From positions 1 through 64,000 of the forward strand of contig NZ_JABANE010000037.1 of the NCBI RefSeq assembly GCF_012844305.1: a DNA stretch of 64,000 bases, in the 5' to 3' direction. This document shows, in pieces, positions 53,885 through 63,411 of this stretch. The translations under genes and the position numbers were made by a program. Positions within the stretch are counted from its first letter, which is position 1. Every line of letters begins with the position of its first letter. Below the pieces are notes generated by a model. It did no database searches. It had not been told where the DNA came from and saw nothing but the letters and a program-made list of their open reading frames with translations. The DNA comes from Flammeovirga aprica JL-4 (GTDB lineage: Bacteria; Bacteroidota; Bacteroidia; Cytophagales; Flammeovirgaceae).

Positions 53885-56680
53885 GTGGGAAACTTTAGAT
53901 TATCAGATACTTATAAGCTAGTGATTACTCAAATACTAGCTTTATCTTTTTTATTGATAGGATTCTATTTCATAGATCTTACCAGAAAAAAATCATACGA
54001 AACAGACATTTGGCATGTTGTGGCAAGTGAAACCATTGCACTTGTGGAAATGCAACAGCCTGAAGATTTAGTAACCTACCTTGATTCTTCAGCATTTGTT
54101 CGTGCCCTCAAAGACATGGAAGGTGGTCAAAAAGCCTTTGAAACCACCGATCAACTACTCACCTTATTGGACTCTGCGATTCAAAACCCATTCCTTGGCG
54201 TTAAAAAGCAGGTTTACCTTTCTGTCAATGCTACAGGGAGTCAGTCCTTTTCCCTTTCTGTTTATATTCCGATGGATGAAAGAATCTATTTAGACCCTTT
54301 TACTCAACTGACTTCCCTTCAAAATGAAACCTATATTAGAAAATACAAAGGAGAGGACATTCATGAATATAGAGTGGGCAATGATCTGTTAAGCGTAGCT
54401 AAAATCCGTAATTTCCTCGTAGCCTCTACTGATGCTTTATGGATTGAAGAAGCCATCAGAAACAATGGAGAAAGGTTTAATGAAGAATATTACTTCGGTT
54501 TGCTAAACCAAGATTTAGCAAACCAAATTAATGATATAAAATTACCTGACGGCTTGAAAGTGTGGATCAGACCTTCCTCAGTGGAGCATTGGTTTGCAAG
54601 AATGACAGATTTGGGAACTGAGAATCCTTTTAAAACAATTGCGGAATTTTCGAATGGAATGCTGGTGAAAAGTATTCAAGAAAAGGAAAATGAATTATCC
54701 ATACTGAGCAGTAATCGAAATCAATCTTCTAGTTATTATAAAACTATAGAAACCACTTTGCATAATGGAAAGACTGAGGCGTATAGTTTTATGGTGGATG
54801 ATATATCATTTTATGAGCAATGTTATGCATCGGACTTTTCTGGGTTTGTAAAATTAGCATTCCAATATGATGAAGACCATGATATCCCAACATCAAAGGA
54901 AATAGTAAAGCAATTTGAGCAGAAAGGACTTGAAGTTTCGGATTTAATGGAACAAGTAAAGTCTGATGTTTTCAAAGCCACAATCTTAAGTGTAGATGGC
55001 AGTCAATGGCAGAATATTTTTGGTTTTGAATTAAAAGATCCTGTTGAATTTGATGTAGTCTTGGATAACTTGAGGAAAGACTATGAAGAGGAGAGTGAGC
55101 AAAAAGTAAAGTTGATTGGCTTAAAAGGTTTTACAATTTATGGTTTTCCAAAAGGGAACTTATCAGGTGCTTTAGCAGGTTCAAACTATTTTGATAATCA
55201 CGAAAACTCTTATGTGCTCAGAGTAAATAACTATATGATCATGGCAGGTGATCTTCCTACTTTGTCAAAATGGCTGAAAGATTGGCTGTTGAAGAGAAGG
55301 TGGACGACTCAGAAACGTTATAATGATCTGATTAATAAATTACAGAATAATGAAGCGAAACTCTCTTACGTACTGAACACCGAAAGTTCGTGGGTAGGGT
55401 TTATGCATGCTCTTTCAAAAAGTCATGCGGCTTTTATGGATCGTCATAGACAGTTGCTGTTAGGTTTGAATTTTCAAGTTTGGTCATTGGCAGATGATAA
55501 AATTGAAGTCAGTGCTCTTTTCAGTGGTCAAATTGGGGATGATCAGCCTAAAAAAGTAAAGAAGATATTGACAAAAGCAATGGATGTTGCATTAAGCAAA
55601 GCTCCTATTGTGGTCGATAATGTTTTGGGGGATGAAGAAGGCTTCCTTTTGATTGATGAAGAAAATATAGTTGAAGGCTATAATTTTGATGGAGATACTA
55701 TTTTCTATCATGAATTTGATTCGGTCATCAAAGCTACACCTGAATTAGTATGGTCGATCAATTCTGATATTCCATCTTTATTCTTGACGCAGAATAATCA
55801 GATTCTTCAAATAGATAGATCAGGGAAATACTTGGAAGGTTACCCAGTCAACTTACCGATCTATTCCCAAATTGAGTATACGAAGTGGTTGCCTTGGCAT
55901 TTAAGAGGAAGTACTGAATTGATCCAAGATATTGAAGGACTAATCCTTTCTGTCGATACTTTAGGTAATATTTATGGAGTAGACCCTAAGGGGAATTATC
56001 AAGGAAATTGGACACCTCAGAAAACTTTGGAAAGATTGGCATTAACACCACAAGTGTTCCAAGCGAATGGAAAAAACTATGTAGTCACGCTTTCAAAAAA
56101 TGGTAAATTGATCATTTTTACAGAGAAAGGAGAATATGCTAAAGGTTTCCCAATGTTGTTTAGAGAGTCCGTTTCACCACAACTGTTTGTGACGGAAGAT
56201 GCAAGTTTGGGACAGTCGAAAATTTCATTTATCACAAGCATTGGTGACATTATTGAAGTGAATGGCAAAGGTCAAGTCTTACGCCGTGAAAGGTTGGGAG
56301 ATAGAGCACACGGACGTTCTTTTGATTTATTGAAAGATGAAGCAAGAGGAAGAACGTGGATGGTGATGGAGCAGATTTATGGCGATATTAAAGTAAGAAA
56401 CAGTTCAGGCAAAGTAGTTTTCCATCAGCGTTTTGATGAAAAAGGAAAAGCAATCGGTCAGTATTTTGATTTTGGAATTGACGCCGAACTTATATGTATA
56501 ACATTCCCTAACTCCGGTAAGACTTATCTTTATTATTTAAATGGGAAACGATTTGTAGAAAAACCATTCAATAATGACAGAGAGGTGAAAATGTTCTACG
56601 ATTCCGATATTCAGCAATTTATTTTCATTACTTCCCTGAAAAATAAGGTGAGTTTGTATACAATTGATCGAAGAAATTGA
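53885..56680 (+). CDS. Membrane-anchored DUF3352-like protein
   Basis: The 931-residue protein starts with GTG 48 bases after dnaA; no ATG gives a better N-terminus. An uncleaved membrane helix lies near 12-28 (LVITQILALSFLLIGFYFID). The long periplasmic part resembles DUF3352 (DIWHVVASETIALVEMQQPE, then ENSYVLRVNNYMIMAGDLPT). The last 300 residues contain propeller-like repeats (LTQNNQILQIDRSGKYLEGY, GNIYGVDPKGNYQGNW, GKLIIFTEKGEYAKGFP). Function unknown. It may be read through from dnaA, since no terminator is seen between. Confidence 0.65.
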   Translation: MGNFRLSDTYKLVITQILALSFLLIGFYFIDLTRKKSYETDIWHVVASETIALVEMQQPEDLVTYLDSSAFVRALKDMEGGQKAFETTDQLLTLLDSAIQNPFLGVKKQVYLSVNATGSQSFSLSVYIPMDERIYLDPFTQLTSLQNETYIRKYKGEDIHEYRVGNDLLSVAKIRNFLVASTDALWIEEAIRNNGERFNEEYYFGLLNQDLANQINDIKLPDGLKVWIRPSSVEHWFARMTDLGTENPFKTIAEFSNGMLVKSIQEKENELSILSSNRNQSSSYYKTIETTLHNGKTEAYSFMVDDISFYEQCYASDFSGFVKLAFQYDEDHDIPTSKEIVKQFEQKGLEVSDLMEQVKSDVFKATILSVDGSQWQNIFGFELKDPVEFDVVLDNLRKDYEEESEQKVKLIGLKGFTIYGFPKGNLSGALAGSNYFDNHENSYVLRVNNYMIMAGDLPTLSKWLKDWLLKRRWTTQKRYNDLINKLQNNEAKLSYVLNTESSWVGFMHALSKSHAAFMDRHRQLLLGLNFQVWSLADDKIEVSALFSGQIGDDQPKKVKKILTKAMDVALSKAPIVVDNVLGDEEGFLLIDEENIVEGYNFDGDTIFYHEFDSVIKATPELVWSINSDIPSLFLTQNNQILQIDRSGKYLEGYPVNLPIYSQIEYTKWLPWHLRGSTELIQDIEGLILSVDTLGNIYGVDPKGNYQGNWTPQKTLERLALTPQVFQANGKNYVVTLSKNGKLIIFTEKGEYAKGFPMLFRESVSPQLFVTEDASLGQSKISFITSIGDIIEVNGKGQVLRRERLGDRAHGRSFDLLKDEARGRTWMVMEQIYGDIKVRNSSGKVVFHQRFDEKGKAIGQYFDFGIDAELICITFPNSGKTYLYYLNGKRFVEKPFNNDREVKMFYDSDIQQFIFITSLKNKVSLYTIDRRN

Positions 56681-56730
56681 TAGAAAAACTAAAATACTGT
56701 TAATCTATCCCTAAAGATCAATCATTTGTA

Positions 56731-56738
56731 TATTTTTG
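56731..56738 (+). promoter_or_regulatory. Promoter -7 element of lptC
   Basis: TATTTTTG matches TAnnTTTG exactly, about 40 bases before the lptC ATG at 56777. No clear -33 TTG lies at the expected distance. Confidence 0.45.
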
Positions 56739-56776
56739 TATCGTCGAGTATTATTGACTCAAAAAAAAGACAAACA

Positions 56777-57322
56777 ATGATTAAGAAGATATTAATTTTA
56801 GCTCTTGCCTCTGTTGCAGTTTTTTCTTGTAACACGAAGACACGTACTAAAAAGGAAGCAAGACAAATTGCCATGGGTACTGATGTACCTGATTTCACAG
56901 CTTATAATATTGAAACACTTCATTCAGAGGACGCAGTGCCAAAAAACCGTATGAAGGCTAAAGTTCAAATGAGATATAAAAATGGTAATGAGCGTTATCC
57001 TGAAGGAATTGATATCATTACTTTCTCAAAAGAAGATGGTACTGAAGAGTCGCATTTAATTGCTGACAGTGCAATCTATACAGCTGATAGCACATTATAT
57101 ACTGTTTATGGCAATGTGGTATTAGATGATTATAAAAAAGGACAGAAATTAGAAACAGATACTCTACATTTTAATAAAGAAACTGGAGATATTTTCACGG
57201 AAGATAAAGTGAAGATGACTACAGAATCAGAAATTATTTTTGGTAGAGGATTAAAAGCAAATCAGAATAACCCAGAAGAATACGAGATCATGGATATCGA
57301 CGGTTATGCTGATGTTGACTAA
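56777..57322 (+). CDS. lptC: LPS export ABC transporter periplasmic protein LptC
   Basis: A 181-residue lipoprotein starting at 56777 (MIKKILILALASVAVFSC, lipobox LASVAVFSC, Cys 18); the longer reading from 56726 contains its own promoter. It has the LptC/OstA-like beta-jellyroll pattern: VQMRYKNGNERYPEGIDIIT, ESHLIADSAIYTADSTLYTVYGNVVLDD and KLETDTLHFNKETGDIFTED. It would pass LPS from LptBFG to the periplasmic bridge. Bacteroidota LptC is typically a lipoprotein of this size. Two small membrane-protein genes follow on the same strand. Confidence 0.85.
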   Translation: MIKKILILALASVAVFSCNTKTRTKKEARQIAMGTDVPDFTAYNIETLHSEDAVPKNRMKAKVQMRYKNGNERYPEGIDIITFSKEDGTEESHLIADSAIYTADSTLYTVYGNVVLDDYKKGQKLETDTLHFNKETGDIFTEDKVKMTTESEIIFGRGLKANQNNPEEYEIMDIDGYADVD

Positions 57323-57336
57323 GCATCTATAAAAAT

Positions 57337-57561
57337 ATGATAAAAACAATAATGGTAGCACTTGGTGCTGCCTTTTTCATTATAGGGGTACACCAATCTT
57401 TTTACTATGGAGTGGTGGCGAGCTATTGGCTTTTTGCCCTTTCAGGAATTTGCTTTTTAATACTTCAGTTTTCTCAGAAAAAAGAGGAACAGGAAAAACA
57501 AACAGCTCCAACAAAAAAATCTAAACCTAACAACAAGAAAAAAGGCAGAAAAAGAAAATAG
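57337..57561 (+). CDS. Small membrane protein with Lys-rich tail, 74 aa
   Basis: Two hydrophobic helices, near 4-22 (TIMVALGAAFFIIGVHQSFY) and 29-46, precede a highly basic tail ending KPNNKKKGRKRK. It starts 14 bases after lptC and so is probably co-transcribed. The pattern is that of small hairpin membrane proteins with a cytoplasmic tail. I do not recognise the family; the position suggests an accessory role in LPS export, but that is inference only. Confidence 0.6.
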   Translation: MIKTIMVALGAAFFIIGVHQSFYYGVVASYWLFALSGICFLILQFSQKKEEQEKQTAPTKKSKPNNKKKGRKRK

Positions 57562-57605
57562 TCTGGTAAAATAGACCTTTACTGCTTTTGTAAATTACAG
57601 CACTA

Positions 57606-57797
57606 ATGAAAATACTAATTAGAGAACTTAAGTTTTTCGCCTTTTTTGTGATCGGCTACATTCCATTTTTTTACGCAGTCATGTTTGTCATTCAGGAAGA
57701 ACCTCAATCTTCTTATTTCTTCCAAGGTATGATTGTGGCTTTTATTGTGACTTATATTGTAAAGTTTATCTTTATGATCATGAAAAATATTAAGTAG
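57606..57797 (+). CDS. Small membrane protein, 63 aa
   Basis: Two hydrophobic helices near 10-30 (FFAFFVIGYIPFFYAVMFVI) and 38-58 with a short polar loop. It starts 44 bases after the preceding small membrane protein on the same strand. The antisense frame is also open but has no sensible start. No family recognised. It may be the last gene of the lptC unit. Confidence 0.5.
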   Translation: MKILIRELKFFAFFVIGYIPFFYAVMFVIQEEPQSSYFFQGMIVAFIVTYIVKFIFMIMKNIK

Positions 57798-57941
57798 GCC
57801 ACTTCTCGTCAATTTTTTATCTTTTTGAATAAAAGAATACAAAAAATAATCTGACTTTATTTGCTTTCCTACCTCTAAGCCTTTAACTTTTAATAGTGAA
57901 ATCAGAGAGCTCTGATATCGAATTATGATAGACTGTAATCC

Positions 57942-60044
57942 ATGAATGGACTTTATATAGAATACTCTTGGTGGTGGATGTTTCTTAGTATTCTGCTTTG
58001 TGCAGGTGCAACTTATCTACTCTATACCAAAAAACAAGTTTGGACTGTTAACATCAACAGAATATTGATCGTATTGCGTTTTTCGGCCTTACTGATCATT
58101 ACGTTTTTGTTGCTTGACCCTATGTTTAAAAGTATAGAAAGGTACTTTGAGAAACCTATTGTCTCTTTTATCATCGATAATTCAGAGTCAATGACCGCTA
58201 CAATCACACAGGAGGATTTGAATGCTTCTATTCAATCTATCAAGGCTGAAGCTGAAAAGTTAGAAGGTGAAGGCTATAAAACAAAGTTCTATACCATAGA
58301 TGGAAGTCAATTAGAAGGTGAAGAGCCTTTAAGTAATTTGGCTTTTGATCACAAAGTCACAAATATCAGTAAGTCTATTCAACGTTTAGAAGAACTGAAT
58401 GAACATGAAAATTTAGCGGCTATCACTTTGGTATCCGATGGCATTTTCAATCAGGGTTTTTCACCTTTATATTTACCTTCTGTAGTACCGATTTATACTG
58501 TTGGAATTGGCGATACAATACCTCAGATTGACCTTCAGGTAAAAGAAGTTTATACGAATAGAGTGGCTTATATGGGAAATAAATTCCCAATTTTAGCAGA
58601 GGTAGTTAATGAAGGTTTTGTAGGAAAAGAGGTAGAAGTTGAATTAACGAACAGAGGGGAAATCCTTTCCCGTAAACGATACAGAATCAATAACGATAAG
58701 GGTTTTGAACAAATTGAATTTATCGTTGAGGCCAAGAAAAAAGGTTATCAAAAATATACTGTTAATGTTAGAACACTGGACGGAGAGTTTTCTAAAGAAA
58801 ATAACTCAAAGTCAGTGTACGTAGAGGTGATTGAAGGAAAAGAGAAAATCCTTTTGATTGCCAATGCACCTCACCCTGATATTAAAGCAATAAGATCTGC
58901 AGTAGAAAAGAATAAAAACTATGAGTTGCACATCTATATTCCAGGACTTAAAATGAAGGACGGAAAAGGGTATGACAACAAAGCAAAATATGATTTAGTG
59001 ATTCTGCATCAGTTCCCAAATATCAAGAGGAATGCAGCCCTTTTACTAGAAAAACTAAAGAAACAACAAGATATGCCGTTCTGGTATATTATAGGTGATA
59101 ACACCAATATCAATACTTTCAATAAGATGAACCCTCTTTTAACGATTGAAGGGTACAGAGGACAGAAAGATAAGGTGACACCAGCATTTACAGACAATTT
59201 TACGTATTTCACTTTCCCTAAAGAGAAAAAGGACTTGATCCAGAAAATGTCTCCTATTGAAGTACCGTATGGAGAATATAAAGTAAATGCAGGTAAGGTA
59301 TTGGTTAACCAGCAAATCGGTAGTGTGAAATCTTCAAAACCATTATTGCTGATGGGGGAAGTTGGAGATGTAAAGTCTGCTGTTTTTGTGGGTACAGGAC
59401 TATGGAAGTGGAGATTGCAAGAAGGTTTATTACAGTCGGATGAAATGGCTGTTGATGATCTTGTCGGAAAGGTAATTCAGTATCTTTCTACCAAAACGGA
59501 CAAGAGAAGATTTAGAGTCAATACTACTACTGCTGAATATTCAGACATTGAAGATGTGATTATTGAGACAGAAGTTTACAACGATATTTATGAATCTATT
59601 TACGGACAAACTATTGATTTGACAGTGACAGATGAAGAAGGGGAGAAGATGTCTTATACTTATTTGAACTCCTCACCTTATTTCAAGTATCACTTAACAG
59701 ACTTGGAAGAAGGGTCTTATAAGTATGTCGCATCAACGGTATTGGATGGAAAAAAAGAATACTCATCAGGTAACTTTGTGGTAAGAGCGATGGAACTTGA
59801 AGCATTAAACCCTACTGCTAATTTTGCACTTTTAAGAAGTGTTTCTGAAAAGACAGGAGGAAGTTTTTATGATAATGCAAGTTTGGACCAATTATCGCAA
59901 CCCCTATTAAATAAAAAAGCACCCCAGAGAATTCATTCGGAAGAAAAATACAAAGAACTGGGTTCTAACTATTGGATAATGAGCTTGTTATTCCTTTTGC
60001 TGTTTTCGGAGTGGATCTTGAGAAAAATGCATGGAGGTTTTTAA
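57942..60044 (+). CDS. VWA-like membrane protein
   Basis: The 700-residue protein has two N-terminal membrane helices (about 9-28 and 41-60), then a von Willebrand A-like domain starting PIVSFIIDNSESMTATI, with a D79-N-S81-E-S83 metal-ion-dependent adhesion motif, and ITLVSDGIFNQG as the next MIDAS piece. Ig-like strands follow, and a C-terminal helix (YWIMSLLFLLLFSEWIL) closes the protein. This layout matches BatA-like and related Bacteroidota membrane proteins that act in aerotolerance or secretion, but no MoxR gene is near. Function unassigned. Confidence 0.75.
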   Translation: MNGLYIEYSWWWMFLSILLCAGATYLLYTKKQVWTVNINRILIVLRFSALLIITFLLLDPMFKSIERYFEKPIVSFIIDNSESMTATITQEDLNASIQSIKAEAEKLEGEGYKTKFYTIDGSQLEGEEPLSNLAFDHKVTNISKSIQRLEELNEHENLAAITLVSDGIFNQGFSPLYLPSVVPIYTVGIGDTIPQIDLQVKEVYTNRVAYMGNKFPILAEVVNEGFVGKEVEVELTNRGEILSRKRYRINNDKGFEQIEFIVEAKKKGYQKYTVNVRTLDGEFSKENNSKSVYVEVIEGKEKILLIANAPHPDIKAIRSAVEKNKNYELHIYIPGLKMKDGKGYDNKAKYDLVILHQFPNIKRNAALLLEKLKKQQDMPFWYIIGDNTNINTFNKMNPLLTIEGYRGQKDKVTPAFTDNFTYFTFPKEKKDLIQKMSPIEVPYGEYKVNAGKVLVNQQIGSVKSSKPLLLMGEVGDVKSAVFVGTGLWKWRLQEGLLQSDEMAVDDLVGKVIQYLSTKTDKRRFRVNTTTAEYSDIEDVIIETEVYNDIYESIYGQTIDLTVTDEEGEKMSYTYLNSSPYFKYHLTDLEEGSYKYVASTVLDGKKEYSSGNFVVRAMELEALNPTANFALLRSVSEKTGGSFYDNASLDQLSQPLLNKKAPQRIHSEEKYKELGSNYWIMSLLFLLLFSEWILRKMHGGF

Positions 60045-60175
60045 GTTCAGATTTTAAAAATCTACAAATCTTGTTTTTTGGATTGTTATTCCTTCGAATT
60101 AAAATTAAATAAAAACAATTGGTGTAAAAAGTACATTAATTTAATATAAAGGGTAGCTTTTCAAAAGTATTCGTT

Positions 60176-60183
60176 TACTTTTG
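60176..60183 (+). promoter_or_regulatory. Promoter -7 element upstream of the 60.3 kb gene
   Basis: TACTTTTG fits TAnnTTTG exactly and is followed by TATCG, as is the lptC promoter. The leader would be about 70 nt. No clear -33 TTG. Confidence 0.4.
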
Positions 60184-60262
60184 TATCGTTATAGGATCTT
60201 TTGTCACGAAAAGAAAAAACGCACTTTAGACATAAATACTAAGCAGAATTCTTTAATTCATT

Positions 60263-61771
60263 ATGCACTTCAACACATTAACAACAAGAGAAAAAGCACT
60301 CAAAATAAATCTTGATTCATCAGTATATGGATCATTAGCCGAAATTGGAGCAGGACAGGACGTTGCTGCTAACTTTTTCAAAGCAGGTGCTGCATCAGGT
60401 ACTATTGCCAAAACGATCTCGGCGTATGATATGTCATTTTCCGATGCCATATATGGACCTGAGCCAGGCGGACGTTATGTTTGCCAAAGTAGAGTTGAAA
60501 GAATGTTGAAAAAAGAGTTTCGTTTGTTAGGAGAACGACTTCCAGAACGAAAAGATGAGACAAGATTCTTCGCTTTTGCAGATACAATAGAACAATTAAA
60601 CTTTAATAGAACCAATCAAGGTCACGGTTGGTTAGGTATCCGTTTTCAAAACCGTCCAAATACACTTCCAAATGAGGTGATATTGCACGTAGAGTTGAAA
60701 GATAACGATCCATTATTACAGCAGGAAACAATTGGTGTTTTAGGTGTGAACTTAATCTACGCTTGTTTCTATAAGACAGATGATGTGGACGAATTCTTAA
60801 GTTCTCTGATGGATGGTTTGAACATTCACAAGATCATTGTTAATTATGTGAGAGTGAGCGGTCCTGACTTTTTGGAAGTTGATAATAGACTATTGAGTTT
60901 ATTGTTGGTGAAAAATGGCCTGGCAAAAACTACGATGTTCGGCCCTGACGGACAAGTTGCCCTTCCACAAGATTTCCTTTACAAGAAAAATATATTGGTA
61001 CTTAGAGGTCGTTTCAGACCTATTACTAAGGTAAACATCGATATGATGGAACGTTCTTTTGAACACTTCAAAAACGATCCTGAAGTAGATGAAAAGAAAA
61101 TTGTAACGGTAGCCGAGCTGACATTAGAAAACCTAAGAATTTCTGAAGACCGTAAAAAAGACGAGAAGGATTTTCTAGACAGGGTAGACATGCTTTGTGC
61201 CCTTGGTTTTACCGTAATGATTTCAAAATACAAAGAGTATTACCGTCTGACGAACTACCTGTCACGATTTACAAGGGGGAAAAAGATTGGTGTAGCAGTG
61301 GGCATGTACAACTTAGAGTATATCTTCACTCCAGAGTATTATAAGCATCTTAAAGGAGGAATTCTGGAAGCCTTTGGTTTCTTATTTGGTAGAAATATCA
61401 AACTTTATGTTTATCCTTCTCTTGACCGTTCGTCACTCGATCCACATCAATTGATGACAAGTAAATCGATACATCTTGCAGATGAACAGAAATCATTGTT
61501 CCAAGCAATGGTTGACAATGGAAAGATCGAGGATTTGACAAACTGTAATGCTAAAAACCTCAATATTATTTCAGACAAGGTACTTGAAATGATCAAATCA
61601 GGCTCCGATGAGTGGGAAGATATGGTGCCTCAAGTTGTCGTAGATCAGATTAAGCAGTATTGTTTATTTGATTATCCTTGTTCTGTAGAAGAAAAAGAGC
61701 GAATTGAAAAAGAAAGAATCGAATCAACAAGAACTCGTCAGAGAAGAATTTTTGAGGATTCAGAATCTTAA
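60263..61771 (+). CDS. Conserved Bacteroidota protein of unknown function
   Basis: A soluble 502-residue protein with no signal peptide. Its N-terminus is strongly patterned: NLDSSVYGSLAEIGAGQDVA, then AGAASGTIAKTISAYDMSFS and YGPEPGGRYVCQSRVERML, a block I have seen conserved in Bacteroidota proteins with no reliable function. Sequence databases often give such proteins names that do not fit (for example receptor or nucleotidyl-transferase). Later parts have NYVRVSGPDFLEVDNRLL and ILVLRGRFRPITKVNIDMME. The C-terminal 25 residues are charged. It stands alone between a promoter and a terminator. No catalytic motif can be named. Confidence 0.7.
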   Translation: MHFNTLTTREKALKINLDSSVYGSLAEIGAGQDVAANFFKAGAASGTIAKTISAYDMSFSDAIYGPEPGGRYVCQSRVERMLKKEFRLLGERLPERKDETRFFAFADTIEQLNFNRTNQGHGWLGIRFQNRPNTLPNEVILHVELKDNDPLLQQETIGVLGVNLIYACFYKTDDVDEFLSSLMDGLNIHKIIVNYVRVSGPDFLEVDNRLLSLLLVKNGLAKTTMFGPDGQVALPQDFLYKKNILVLRGRFRPITKVNIDMMERSFEHFKNDPEVDEKKIVTVAELTLENLRISEDRKKDEKDFLDRVDMLCALGFTVMISKYKEYYRLTNYLSRFTRGKKIGVAVGMYNLEYIFTPEYYKHLKGGILEAFGFLFGRNIKLYVYPSLDRSSLDPHQLMTSKSIHLADEQKSLFQAMVDNGKIEDLTNCNAKNLNIISDKVLEMIKSGSDEWEDMVPQVVVDQIKQYCLFDYPCSVEEKERIEKERIESTRTRQRRIFEDSES

Positions 61772-61792
61772 ATTGAAATAAATCTCACATAA

Positions 61793-61830
61793 ATGTCACT
61801 TTTCAATGATTTGGAAAGTGACATTTTTTG
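61793..61830 (+). terminator. Terminator after the 60.3 kb gene
   Basis: AATGTCACTTT pairs with AAAGTGACATT, and six T residues follow, 22 bases after the stop codon. Confidence 0.93.
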
Positions 61831-61947
61831 TTTACAGATATTATTGAATGAGTGGTAGACGTAAATTTATTTTTAGTTAACTGTTACTTAGTGTATTATA
61901 TTTAAATTTTGTATTATTGAATAGACACTAATGAAACTCAATTATTA

Positions 61948-62523
61948 ATGATCCATCAAGAATACCAAAACTCAGTTGCTATTTTAATGAATGACCTTTC
62001 TGCAAATAAGGAATCTGCTTGGTCATACCTTTACATCAATTATCAATCGATGATTATAAATCTTGTAAAGAAAAATGGAGGGGATGAAGAAGCAGGAAAA
62101 GAAGTTTTTCAAAATGTGATCATTGACTTTCATAATAATATAGAAAGAGGGAAGGTTCGTGAAGACTCCAATTTGAAAAACTACTTGTATACATTGGCAT
62201 ATAATCAGTGGAGAGTGAAAATCAGAAATACCAAAGGTAAAAATGATACGCTTGAACATGATAATACTCTGATGGATGAAAGTGTGAGTTTTGATGAAGA
62301 GCAATATGAGCTATTCGATGATATGACAGCAATTCTTCAGCAATTAGGAGAAAAATGTCAGGATTTAATCAATTCAAAATATTCAAAAATAAAAATGTCT
62401 ATGGCAGAAATAGCCGAACAGTTAGGTTTTATGAATGCCAGGTCTGCCACTTCTCAATTAAATAAATGTATGGAGAAGGCTAGAAAAGAAGCCGTGAAAG
62501 TACTTAAATCTAAAGAAGTATAG
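61948..62523 (+). CDS. ECF-like RNA polymerase sigma factor
   Basis: The 191-residue protein has sigma region 2 near 20-90 (SAWSYLYINYQSMIINLVKK then NLKNYLYTLAYNQWRVKIR) and region 4 near 135-180 with the helix-turn-helix MSMAEIAEQLGFMNARSATS. No region 1.1 or 3 is present, so it is of the extracytoplasmic-function type. The next gene starts 3 bases after its stop and looks like the anti-sigma factor. It would direct RNA polymerase to a small stress or envelope regulon. Confidence 0.85.
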   Translation: MIHQEYQNSVAILMNDLSANKESAWSYLYINYQSMIINLVKKNGGDEEAGKEVFQNVIIDFHNNIERGKVREDSNLKNYLYTLAYNQWRVKIRNTKGKNDTLEHDNTLMDESVSFDEEQYELFDDMTAILQQLGEKCQDLINSKYSKIKMSMAEIAEQLGFMNARSATSQLNKCMEKARKEAVKVLKSKEV

Positions 62524-62526
62524 AGC

Positions 62527-63348
62527 ATGGAAAATAACGATTTAACTGCATATATTGATGCATTCTTCGAAGGTAATTTATCTGAAGAAGAGAAGGCAGA
62601 ATTTATTGCAAAACGTGAAAGTGATGCAGATTTTGACTTGGAAGTGAAAGCTCATCAAACAATAAAAGAAGCAATCCAAAGACAGGAATTAAAAAAGAAA
62701 CTGATGCTTTTTGAAGAACAGTTTATTCCAGATAAAACAACTTTGATTGATGGTTATTTGGAGCAAAACCTTTCTACTGAATTGTTGAAGTATGTTGAAA
62801 ATAAATTAGAGGAAGATGAGAGTTTTCAAAAGGAAATTGAGGCGCAACAGCATATTATCTCTTCGGTTAAAAGGAATGCTTTGAAAGAGAAATTACAAGC
62901 TTTTGAACAGCAAAATGAACCTGATGAACAGGAAGTAAAGGAAGAGCCTGTAAAAGAGGTGAAGTTTATCCCTTTTTCTCCCAAAACAATTTCTCTCGCC
63001 GCATCTATTGTTATCATATTATTCATTTCTATTTTCTTTTTATCTAATCCTGATAAAGAAGTTCAGGTGATATCCAGTTATAAAGTAGAGGTGGAGCAAA
63101 TACAAGAAGGTCTTGGTTTTGCTGGTGATGAGCAAGGAAAGATCAATGTGCAAATAGTAGTGGATGGAGAACATAATTTCCATTATAAGTTGACCAATGA
63201 AAAGCTGAAAATATATGTAGAGGAAGGTAAGAAGGTCGATAATTTGAAGATACGGTATGATGCTACATCTTCTCCTTCTTATCGGGTTTCGATCGAGGGG
63301 AAAGACTATTATATAGATCTTTCTGATGAGATATTACCTCTTGAATAG
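62527..63348 (+). CDS. Probable membrane anti-sigma factor with duplicated N-terminal domain
   Basis: The 273-residue protein has two related helical blocks. The first (about 6-65) reads LTAYIDAFFEGNLSEEEKAE ending KKKLMLFEEQ; the second (about 76-128) reads LIDGYLEQNLSTELLKYVEN ending KEKLQAFEQQ. A membrane helix near 157-173 (ISLAASIVIILFISIFFL) separates this cytoplasmic part from a periplasmic domain. It is adjacent to the sigma factor and fits the anti-sigma layout, although no zinc-binding HxxxCxxC motif is visible. Function is inferred from position. Confidence 0.7.
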   Translation: MENNDLTAYIDAFFEGNLSEEEKAEFIAKRESDADFDLEVKAHQTIKEAIQRQELKKKLMLFEEQFIPDKTTLIDGYLEQNLSTELLKYVENKLEEDESFQKEIEAQQHIISSVKRNALKEKLQAFEQQNEPDEQEVKEEPVKEVKFIPFSPKTISLAASIVIILFISIFFLSNPDKEVQVISSYKVEVEQIQEGLGFAGDEQGKINVQIVVDGEHNFHYKLTNEKLKIYVEEGKKVDNLKIRYDATSSPSYRVSIEGKDYYIDLSDEILPLE

Positions 63349-63353
63349 AAAAG

Positions 63354-63389
63354 AAAAAAGGAATACAAAATTGAATGTATTCCTTTTTT
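63354..63389. terminator. Bidirectional terminator between the sigma/anti-sigma pair and the last gene
   Basis: AAAAAAGGAATACA pairs with TGTATTCCTTTTTT around an eight-base loop, with T runs on both strands. Confidence 0.93.
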
Positions 63390-63411
63390 ATGCTAAAACT
63401 CATAGTGTTTA

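Noticed and set aside
60402..61233. Minus-strand ORFs inside the 60.3 kb gene
   Set aside because: They have no start context or recognisable domain and lie fully antisense to a strong plus-strand gene with promoter and terminator.
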